Source: an uncultured Oscillospiraceae bacterium (GTDB lineage Bacteria; Bacillota; Clostridia; Oscillospirales; Ruminococcaceae). Taken from it: a stretch of DNA of 41,779 bases. A program made the position numbers and the translations under genes. Below are positions 32,208 through 38,327 of this stretch, piece after piece. Each line of letters begins with the position of its first letter. Position 1 is the first letter of the stretch. Below the pieces are notes generated by a model. It worked only from the letters and a program-made list of their open reading frames with translations, was not told the origin of the DNA and ran no database searches. The stretch spans positions 1 to 41,779 of the forward strand of contig CAKTAM010000002.1 in the NCBI GenBank assembly GCA_934527255.1, written 5' to 3'.

Positions 32208-32612
32208 ATGTCTGAACTCTCTCTGGAAATGGGCCGCCGGATGCGCGCCCGCCGCAAGGAACTCGGCGTCACGCAGGAGCAGGTGGCCTCCGCCTGCCGC
32301 ATTACCAAATCCACCGTCTGCCGCTATGAAAAAGGCGTGATCGAGCATCCGCACCGGCCGACGGTCGAGGCGATCGCCAAGGTGCTGCATACCGACCCCG
32401 ACTGGCTGTATGCACAGCGCGGGGCGGCGGCCGACGGCGAGGCTGCACAGGATGTCCGGCAGATCATTTCGGAGGCCAAGGCCCGCCTGATGCGGCAGGA
32501 CGGCCTGATGTTCGACGGTGCACCCGTTTCGGAGGAGGCACTGCAATCCATTCTGGATGCCATCGACATCGGCATGACCATGGCCCTGCGCCGCCAGAAA
32601 GAAAAAGACTGA
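32208..32612 (+). CDS. CI-like helix-turn-helix repressor
   Basis: A 134-residue XRE-family regulator. The helix-turn-helix covers about residues 19-45 (LGVTQEQVASACRITKSTVC), followed by RPTVEAIAKVLHTDPDWLY, the usual end of the domain. The C-terminal helical part has no protease motif, so it is not a self-cleaving LexA/CI-type repressor; inactivation would need another factor. The neighbouring ImmA-like metallopeptidase is the obvious candidate. AAAGGAG precedes the ATG at 32208. Confidence 0.85.
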   Translation: MSELSLEMGRRMRARRKELGVTQEQVASACRITKSTVCRYEKGVIEHPHRPTVEAIAKVLHTDPDWLYAQRGAAADGEAAQDVRQIISEAKARLMRQDGLMFDGAPVSEEALQSILDAIDIGMTMALRRQKEKD

Positions 32613-32632
32613 GCCCGTCGGCAGCAAAAAAA

Positions 32633-32665
32633 CGGCCGCACGCGGCAGGCTGCCATGTGCGGCCG
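32633..32665 (+). promoter_or_regulatory. Hairpin between repressor and metallopeptidase genes
   Basis: GGCCGCAC and GTGCGGCC form an eight-base-pair outer stem, with a GGCAGGCTGCC inner part. There is no T tract, so it is more likely an mRNA-processing or expression-tuning structure than a terminator. Confidence 0.35.
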
Positions 32666-32699
32666 CAGCGGCGGTCGTGTTGGAAATGAGGTGAGACCC

Positions 32700-33158
32700 G
32701 TGAAAGAAAAGGAGCTGGCTGATCAGCTGATCGCGCGCTGGCACACCAACGATCCCTTTGAGCTGTGCAGCCTGCTGGACATTCTGGTCGTGCAGGTGCC
32801 GCTGGCCGCCGAGATCCGCGGGTTTTGCCAGTATGCGCTGCAAACGCATATCATTTATCTCAACCAGTCGCTGGAGCCCCGCCAGGCGCGCTTTGTCTGC
32901 GCGCACGAGCTGGGGCACGCGCTGCTGCATCCGCACGACAACCGCATTTTTCTGGATACCGCCACCTATCAGGTCACAGCCAGGCTTGAGGTGGCCGCCA
33001 ACCGGTTTGCCTGCCATCTGCTGTATCCGGAGGACAGTGCTTTTTTTGAATGCCCGGACTATACGGTGGAACAAATGGCAGCGTGCCTGGCGCTTCCGGC
33101 AGAGCTTGTGCAATACCGCATTGAGCACGCCGCCGCGCCTTTTTCGGCTCAGCCATAG
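32700..33158 (+). CDS. ImmA/IrrE-family metallopeptidase
   Basis: A 152-residue protein with the zinc-binding HELGHALLHP motif (69-78) and a downstream E...ANRFACHLL (about 97-107) that supplies the third ligand region. In ICEBs1 and related elements ImmA cleaves the ImmR repressor when induced. I chose the GTG at 32700 because GAGGTGA lies just upstream. It follows the CI-like gene by 87 bases on the same strand and its end overlaps the convergent 33149 gene by ten bases. Confidence 0.88.
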   Translation: MKEKELADQLIARWHTNDPFELCSLLDILVVQVPLAAEIRGFCQYALQTHIIYLNQSLEPRQARFVCAHELGHALLHPHDNRIFLDTATYQVTARLEVAANRFACHLLYPEDSAFFECPDYTVEQMAACLALPAELVQYRIEHAAAPFSAQP

Positions 33159-33484
33159 GGAAACTCCTCCCTCTGCCGCTTTTCACGCCGTACCACGGCG
33201 GCGTCCATCTCCGGGCGGCCGTCCGGCGTCGGGTGCGGCACCTCGCCGGAAAAATCCAGCCCCGGGGTCAGGCCATATCGCCAGCGGGTGCGGTAGACGG
33301 CCGCGTTCAGGCCGCCGGTGTCCGGCTGCGCCTGCGCACAGGCCCGGCTGTTATGCGGGTAATATTCCCGCGTACCGTCTGCGGCGGCCCCATACCGGTT
33401 TTCGGGGCTGGGCTCCTCCTGCGGACGCTCGCGGTAAGGCCAGCGGTCGTCCTGCCTGTGCGGATCCGGTTTCTGCTTTTCCAT
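33149..33484 (-). CDS. Hydrophilic hypothetical protein, 111 aa
   Basis: A proline-, arginine- and glutamate-rich protein with no hydrophobic segment, starting MEKQKPDPHRQDDRWPYRER and probably largely disordered. GGAGG lies eight bases before the ATG at 33484, the main reason to believe it. No family is recognised. It ends tail-to-tail with the metallopeptidase gene and may belong to either the phage-like element or the host. Confidence 0.45.
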   Translation of the reverse strand: MEKQKPDPHRQDDRWPYRERPQEEPSPENRYGAAADGTREYYPHNSRACAQAQPDTGGLNAAVYRTRWRYGLTPGLDFSGEVPHPTPDGRPEMDAAVVRREKRQREEFPYG

Positions 33485-33973
33485 CCTGCTTTCCTCCCGT
33501 GTTCTTTTTTCGGAAGCTGCGAAGAAAGAAGCCGTCCGGGCGACAGCCGCCCTCTTGCGGCGCCTGTTCAACGGTGCATGTCCATGCCGCCCGCCGCGCC
33601 GCCCCTGCGGGCAGCCTGTACAGCCGGTTTCCGGCTTCCTTCTTCACAGCAGGGAAAATGCCGTGCAGCCTCTTCCAAAGACGCACGGCATCCAGGATCG
33701 CCCGGCGGTCTGACCGGCCCTTTTTGCAGGCCGACAGGGCTGACAGCTTTGCCAAATGCCCCTTGGGCGTCTGCTTTCTGTCCGTCCGGCACGTCTGCCC
33801 GCTGAAAAGTGCCTTGCCGCCGCCCCATCGCAGGGGCTCCGGTACCGGCTGTCCTTTTCACAAGACTGCATCGAATAGTCTTGCCCGTTTTCTCTGCGCT
33901 ATACATCCCGTTTTCCGCTTGGGGTTCGCACCGACCCGGCAGCAAAAAAGCCCACGCTGGAAAACGGCGGCGC
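33485..33973. other. Gene-poor stretch at the right side of the phage-like cassette
   Basis: Several open frames overlap here on the minus strand in different phases, none with a good ribosome binding site. A short inverted repeat CAAGACT...AGTCTTG lies at 33861-33883. No tRNA, integrase fragment or obvious attachment-site repeat was recognised. It may be degraded accessory DNA. Confidence 0.4.
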
Positions 33974-34033
33974 AAAAAAACAGGCCGTCGGGCAGGGGGG
34001 CGCTTTCACCGCCCCTCTGCGCAGCCTGTTTTG
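33974..34033 (-). terminator. Terminator after the membrane zinc-ribbon gene
   Basis: On the minus strand AACAGGC and GCCTGTT enclose an inner GGGGCG/CGCCCC stem, followed by a run of seven T residues (33980-33974). Confidence 0.7.
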
Positions 34034-34036
34034 CCG

Positions 34037-34480
34037 TTATGCCTGCTCCATAAAAGCCTGCCCGCATTTGGAGCAGGTCACCAGCACCCGGCCGCGTCCG
34101 GCGGGCACCCGCAGCTTTTGCCCGCAGGCCGGGCAGGTAAAGTGATGATACGTCCCCGCGCCGGTGGCTGAGCCGCCGGAGGCCGGGCGCACCGTCGGGC
34201 CGCCCCTGCGCCGCAGCCGCTGCCACAGCGCGGCGGCTTTCTCCCGCAGCCCCTGCCACCAGTTCAGAAAACGGCGGTTTTCCTGATAGCGGCGCTCGAG
34301 ATTGGTGCTGAACATCCGCACCACCGCCAGCACCCACGGCACATAGACCAGCCAGCCCAGCAGTTGGCTGTGCGTGCACCAGGCAATGACGGAAAGCAGC
34401 AGTCCCGCGCCAAACAGCACACCGCATATGGCGTCGGGCCCGCGGCGGCCCGCAAACAGGCCGGAAAACCAGTTTCGCAT
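34037..34480 (-). CDS. Membrane protein with C-terminal zinc ribbon
   Basis: A 147-residue protein with one or two membrane helices (about residues 15-55), a basic helical linker, and a C-terminal zinc ribbon FTCPACGQKLRVPAGRGR ... VTCSKCGQAF (two CxxC pairs). This combination occurs in uncharacterised clostridial proteins. The ATG at 34480 has GAGG about ten bases upstream; the longer frame would include the promoter. Expressed alone between its own promoter and terminator. Role unknown. Confidence 0.75.
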   Translation of the reverse strand: MRNWFSGLFAGRRGPDAICGVLFGAGLLLSVIAWCTHSQLLGWLVYVPWVLAVVRMFSTNLERRYQENRRFLNWWQGLREKAAALWQRLRRRGGPTVRPASGGSATGAGTYHHFTCPACGQKLRVPAGRGRVLVTCSKCGQAFMEQA

Positions 34481-34540
34481 CGGCAAATACCTCGTCTGTT
34501 CTGGCCCGCACGGCGGCGGGCGCTTCTTCTTTTGCTTTTC

Positions 34541-34569
34541 AGTATAGCGCGGCCCGCCGCCGAATGCAA
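34541..34569 (-). promoter_or_regulatory. Promoter of the membrane zinc-ribbon gene
   Basis: On the minus strand TTGCAT (34569-34564), 17-base spacer, TATACT (34546-34541). Confidence 0.68.
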
Positions 34570-34577
34570 AGAACATT

Positions 34578-34645
34578 TTGTAAAATTCTTTTTTCTCCTG
34601 CTCTTTTCCGCTTGTAAAATTCTCTTTTTACCTGCCCTTTTCCGC
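34578..34645. repeat. Two tandem 34-bp direct repeats
   Basis: 34578-34611 and 34612-34645 match at 30 of 34 positions by eye; each starts TTGTAAAATTC and ends CTTTTCCGC. They lie in the divergent spacer between the zinc-ribbon gene and the cysteine-synthase-like gene. The remaining 34646-34856 stretch shows no gene. Confidence 0.8.
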
Positions 34646-34856
34646 AGGGTGGAAGCACGTTTTTCCCTGCCGCCCGGCACAAAACGGCTTTCGGCCGCCA
34701 AGCGGCGGCCGCAGGAGGAAAGAAAAACGCTTTCGCCTCTTTTCCGCTTTGTGGGCAGAAGCGCTTTCGGCCGCACCTGCGGCAAAGGGTGCTTTGCCCC
34801 GGCGGCCGTCGGCGTGTGCCCCCACACAGCCAAGCGACGGCGGGCATTGGCGCCGC

Positions 34857-34886
34857 TTGACCGGCAATGGGCAAAAGCGGTATACT
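34857..34886 (+). promoter_or_regulatory. Promoter of the cysteine-synthase-like gene
   Basis: TTGACC (34857-34862), 18-base spacer, TATACT (34881-34886), 32 bases before the ATG at 34919. Confidence 0.75.
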
Positions 34887-34918
34887 GTTTTTATCAAAAT
34901 CAGATTTGGGAGGCCGGT

Positions 34919-35821
34919 ATGGCTACAGCAATTTCGGAATATCTGGGCGCAACGCCCGTCGTCCGCGTGGTACAGCTTACCCGTTACAGTCGGCAACATC
35001 AGCTGTCCGTTCCGCTGCTGGCAGGGCTGATGTTCGACGGCGCGACCGGCAGCTGCGCCGATCACGTCAGCGAGGGCATTCTGCGTCTGGCCACGGCGGA
35101 CGGCACGCTGACGCCCGGCATGCCGGTGCTGGAGGCCGGGTACGGCAGCTTTTCACTGGCGCTGGCGCTGGCCTGCCGCCGTCTGGGGCACCCGCTGACG
35201 CTGGTCATGCCCGCCAGCGTCGAGCAGGAACGGCAGCAGCTGCTGCACAGTCTGGGGGCCGCCATTGTCACCACCAACCCGCTGTACGGGCGGGAAGGGC
35301 AGCTGCAGCTGGCACGCAGCCTTGCACAGCAGCAAAACGGTTATTTTCTTGATCCTTTCGACAATGAGTATAATGTCGAATTTCACAAACGCATGACAGG
35401 CCCCGCCCTGCTGCGCGCCGTCGGCAGCGAGCTGGATATGGTGGTCATCGGCGTAGGCAGCGCCGGAACGGTCACCGGCGTGGGCGAATATCTGAAGGCC
35501 TGGGCGGGCAACGTTCGGGTCGTCGCCGTTGAGCCGCATGAATGCAGCGTGCTTTCCGGCGGGTTTGCGGGCCGTCACAGCATTCCCGGTCTGGGGGCCG
35601 GGTTTCAGCCGGGCAATTATAACCCCTATATCGTGGATCAGATCGTCCGGGTGCCCTCGGCCGAAGCGCAGCGCGCTGCCGGGCAGCTGCTGCTGTATGA
35701 CGGCATCCCGGCCGGGCCCGCCAGCGGCGCTGTGGCGTGTGCCGCCCTGCAGCTGGCCCTGCAGCCCGAAAACGCCGAAAAGCGCATCGTCGCACTGCTG
35801 CCTACCCGGCAGGATGTCTGA
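34919..35821 (+). CDS. Cysteine-synthase-fold protein lacking the PLP lysine
   Basis: A 300-residue protein aligning over its length with O-acetylserine sulfhydrylase (CysK), with VVIGVGSAGTVTGVGEYLK (175-193), VVAVEPHECSVLSGG and IPGLGAGF (222-229) easily recognised. The GSVKDR segment that carries the PLP-binding lysine reads GSCADH (44-49), with alanine in place of lysine, and no lysine occurs before residue 157. The substrate loop TSGNTG is AGYGSFS (73-79). It therefore should not be a normal PLP enzyme; a regulatory or binding role is more likely. GGGAGG precedes the ATG; the longer upstream frame is not used. Confidence 0.8.
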   Translation: MATAISEYLGATPVVRVVQLTRYSRQHQLSVPLLAGLMFDGATGSCADHVSEGILRLATADGTLTPGMPVLEAGYGSFSLALALACRRLGHPLTLVMPASVEQERQQLLHSLGAAIVTTNPLYGREGQLQLARSLAQQQNGYFLDPFDNEYNVEFHKRMTGPALLRAVGSELDMVVIGVGSAGTVTGVGEYLKAWAGNVRVVAVEPHECSVLSGGFAGRHSIPGLGAGFQPGNYNPYIVDQIVRVPSAEAQRAAGQLLLYDGIPAGPASGAVACAALQLALQPENAEKRIVALLPTRQDV

Positions 35822-36041
35822 GCTCCCCGGCAGCTTTTGGCTGTCCTTTTCGCCTTTTTTCTTTACGATCCAACTTCTTTCAGCCGATTTATACAGTTTG
35901 TATTTTCAAAGCAACTGCTTCGCCCCCATCAATACCGTGCCGGCAGGCCGCTTTCCGCCGTTTTTCTTCTGGCGCAGCGCTGCCCAGCCGGGCTGGGATA
36001 CCGGCACGCGCCATTTTGGTGGTGGGCAATGGGTGAAACAA

Positions 36042-36089
36042 AACAACACCGCCTACCGCAGTCCTTGTGCTGCGGCAGGCGGTGTTGTT
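36042..36089. terminator. Long hairpin between convergent genes
   Basis: A 20-base stem with one mismatch (36042-36061 against 36070-36089) and an eight-base loop; A/T-rich flanks on both sides suit a bidirectional terminator. The rest of the 35822-36130 spacer shows no gene. Confidence 0.72.
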
Positions 36090-36130
36090 CTGTCTTTTGT
36101 TGCTTTGGGGATACTTGCCCCATCGGCCGT

Positions 36131-36736
36131 TCACTCCATCAGCAGGCGGCCAAAGCACTCCGGGCGGTGATAATCCGGCTGCGGGGCCTGCACCGGGCTC
36201 CACACGCCATAGTGCGGCTGGGCCGTTTTGTCGCCGCATTTGTAGAAATTGCCGCGCAGCACGGTGCCCGGGGCAAAATCGCTTACGCCATAGATGGCCT
36301 GCAGCATGCTCAACGGAACAAACGCCTGCCAGCCCCAGAAAGCCCCCTCGCGCCAGGCGGTCAGCTGCGGCAGCGGGCAGTCCATGCCGCGCACCGGCTT
36401 GCGGTCATGCCGCTGCGTGCCCAGCCCCAACAGCAGCGTGCCGTTGGCGTTGGCCTCCATGTTCAGGTAGCCCTTGCCGCTGTCAGGGGCAAAATCGGCA
36501 AAAAACTCCAGACAGCTGTCCTGACAGACGGGGTCGTCCGGCTGGGTATACACCGCGCGCGGGGCATCCTCGCGGCAGGTCATACGCACATGAAAGCCCC
36601 GGCCCTCCTCATAGGCCAGCTGTGCAAACGCTTCGGGGCGATAATCGCCGCCCCACGGGTACTCCTCCACCGGCGCTTTTTCCACTGTTGCCCAATCCGG
36701 CCGGGTGCTCAGGCGCACAATACGGTATTCCTTCAT
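36131..36736 (-). CDS. Carbohydrate-binding family 9-like protein
   Basis: A 201-residue soluble protein without signal peptide. PEAFAQLAYEEGRGFHVRMT, CQDSCLEFFADFAP, YLNMEANANGTLLLGLG and RGNFYKCGDKTAQPHYGVWS match the CBM9-like fold found alone in many clostridial and Bacteroidetes proteins. Whether it binds sugar is unknown. GAGGAG precedes the ATG at 36736. It is the last gene of the leftward glycan operon, 44 bases after the nucleotidyltransferase gene. Confidence 0.8.
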   Translation of the reverse strand: MKEYRIVRLSTRPDWATVEKAPVEEYPWGGDYRPEAFAQLAYEEGRGFHVRMTCREDAPRAVYTQPDDPVCQDSCLEFFADFAPDSGKGYLNMEANANGTLLLGLGTQRHDRKPVRGMDCPLPQLTAWREGAFWGWQAFVPLSMLQAIYGVSDFAPGTVLRGNFYKCGDKTAQPHYGVWSPVQAPQPDYHRPECFGRLLME

Positions 36737-36780
36737 ACTTGCTCCTCTTTTCCTTTTTGTCACGGCAGGGCTGCCGCTGC

Positions 36781-37545
36781 TCAGCCGCGGATGTTCCGCC
36801 GCACGGCGGCAAAGCCCTCCACATTGTCATACAGATAGCGTGCAATGACCTCCAGCAGCCGGTAATCCTCCTCGCAGTCAATGTCCAGAATACCGGTGTC
36901 ATACATCTCGTAAATTTTGACCTTGCCCTTCCAGAGATCCTTTGCGCCCTCGCCCAGCACAAACGCACGCGAGAAGATGTACAGCGAGGCGTTGATATCA
37001 TAGCAGACCGGCGCCTGCTGGCGGGTGGTATTGTTGTTTTCGATGATGCGGCAGGCATAGCCCTGCGCATTCAGCTGCCCCATATTGAAATACGGGTTGC
37101 GGCGGGACGGCGCCGCCGACATGACCAGATCCAGCCCCGGCTCGGCCTCAAACATCTGCATGGCGCGCACCAGGTCAAACGCCTGCCGCAGCGGGCTGGT
37201 GATATCCAGGTCGATCAGGCAGTCATACCGCTTTTGGTTTTTGGCCTCCATGCGCACCAGACAATCCTGATAAACAGCCTCCTTCGGCACCGTATCCCCG
37301 GCCAGCTCTTCGCCGCGCGGCAGAAAGGTCACCTCCGGATATTTGGCCGCCACCAGCTCGGCCAGCTCCGGCGAATCGGTGTTCAGGCAGACATCCACCG
37401 TCAGCTGCGGGCAGGCGCGGGCAAACAGCTCGGCCGCGCTGAGGGTATAATACACCATCGGATGCTCGTAAAAGGTCTTGAGGTTTTTATTGTGAAAGCC
37501 CTTGCTGCCCGCACGGCCGCATACCGTCACCAACACATTTTTCAT
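36781..37545 (-). CDS. CMP-sugar synthetase-like nucleotidyltransferase
   Basis: A 254-residue protein of the acylneuraminate cytidylyltransferase family, which activates acidic nine-carbon sugars such as sialic or legionaminic acid with CTP. The nucleotide-binding N-terminus CGRAGSKGFHNKN (9-21) and DLDITSPLRQAFD are diagnostic, although the usual ARxGSKG has CGRAGSKG. The substrate cannot be told from sequence; no neuB or neuC homologue lies in the window. AAGGAG precedes the ATG. Confidence 0.85.
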   Translation of the reverse strand: MKNVLVTVCGRAGSKGFHNKNLKTFYEHPMVYYTLSAAELFARACPQLTVDVCLNTDSPELAELVAAKYPEVTFLPRGEELAGDTVPKEAVYQDCLVRMEAKNQKRYDCLIDLDITSPLRQAFDLVRAMQMFEAEPGLDLVMSAAPSRRNPYFNMGQLNAQGYACRIIENNNTTRQQAPVCYDINASLYIFSRAFVLGEGAKDLWKGKVKIYEMYDTGILDIDCEEDYRLLEVIARYLYDNVEGFAAVRRNIRG

Positions 37546-37604
37546 ACGCTGCTCCTTCGCTTTTCATGCTTTTTCTCCGGCGGCTGCGCCGGGTAGGGTC
37601 TCCG

Positions 37605-38327
37605 TTATCCTGCCGTCTGGGCATCCGGCGGCAATCTGTCCGCCCTGGCGCGGCGCGCTCTGGCGCAGGCCGCGCAAAACTCCGCCAGCCACTGCAGAAC
37701 CGCAGCGGCAAAGGCGGGCAGCACCAGCAGGGCAAACCAGCCGCCGCCCGACGGCAGAAAATAGTCGGCTGCCGTACGCGGCGCGTTCAGCGTCAGGCGG
37801 GAAAACGCCATGTACAGCCCGCTGGCGCTGCCCGGATCCAGCCGGATGGCGCGCACCCCGCGCGGCAGCTGAAAGGTCAGGCTGCCGTCGGCATTTTCCG
37901 TGGCCCATACCCGCTTGTTCTGCCCAAACTCCTCCCCGGGGCGGGTGGTATAATACAGGCACCGCTCGTAGGGGTAACGGTCATAGCTGATGGCCACCGT
38001 CAGGCTGTCCAGGCGGCCGCCCTCCGGCAATGCATAGCGCATCTGCGGGTCCTCGTTTTCCGAAACCAGTACTCCCTCGCCCTCGGCATGCGCATTGACC
38101 AGTGTAAAATCGGCCAGTGAAAGCTCGCGCGCCGTCAGCGTGCCGTCGGCGCGATCCATCGCGTCCACCGCAAGCCGCACGGTGTCTGCGCACAGCGTGC
38201 CCGCAAGGGCCAGCGCATAGCAGAGGGCGGGCAGCAGCCAGCGCCTTTTCTGCACTGTCTGCCAGAAGCCCCGCCAGCGCCGCCGAAGCTTTTCGCCCTT
38301 TTGGGGCGTCCGTTTTTCGCTGTTCAT
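37605..38327 (-). CDS. Two-span membrane protein, partner of the GT-C-like protein (copy 2)
   Basis: A 240-residue protein with a basic N-terminus, a membrane helix (about 30-50), an extracellular beta-rich domain of about 130 residues, and a C-terminal helix (about 192-215). The extracellular part (LYYTTRPGEEFGQNKRV, TFQLPRGVRAIRLDPGSASG) is clearly related to the protein at 40438-41040. Its start overlaps the stop of the preceding large membrane protein (ATGA), so the two are made together. No named family is recognised. Confidence 0.75.
   Translation of the reverse strand: MNSEKRTPQKGEKLRRRWRGFWQTVQKRRWLLPALCYALALAGTLCADTVRLAVDAMDRADGTLTARELSLADFTLVNAHAEGEGVLVSENEDPQMRYALPEGGRLDSLTVAISYDRYPYERCLYYTTRPGEEFGQNKRVWATENADGSLTFQLPRGVRAIRLDPGSASGLYMAFSRLTLNAPRTAADYFLPSGGGWFALLVLPAFAAAVLQWLAEFCAACARARRARADRLPPDAQTAG

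Noticed and set aside
33351..33755. Possible 134-aa gene on the minus strand
   Set aside because: It would start at TTG with a weak ribosome binding site and overlaps the better-supported 33149-33484 gene in another frame; the first part looks protein-like, so it is kept only as a remote possibility.
33568..33975. Possible 135-aa gene on the minus strand
   Set aside because: No ribosome binding site; overlaps other frames of equal quality and begins in the terminator of the 34037 gene.
34578..34645. CRISPR array
   Set aside because: Two adjacent copies without spacers and no cas genes; it is a simple tandem duplication.
34364..34918. N-terminal extension of the cysteine-synthase-like protein
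   Set aside because: The upstream open frame runs antisense through another gene and two promoters; the ATG at 34919 has a proper ribosome binding site and matches the usual CysK start.
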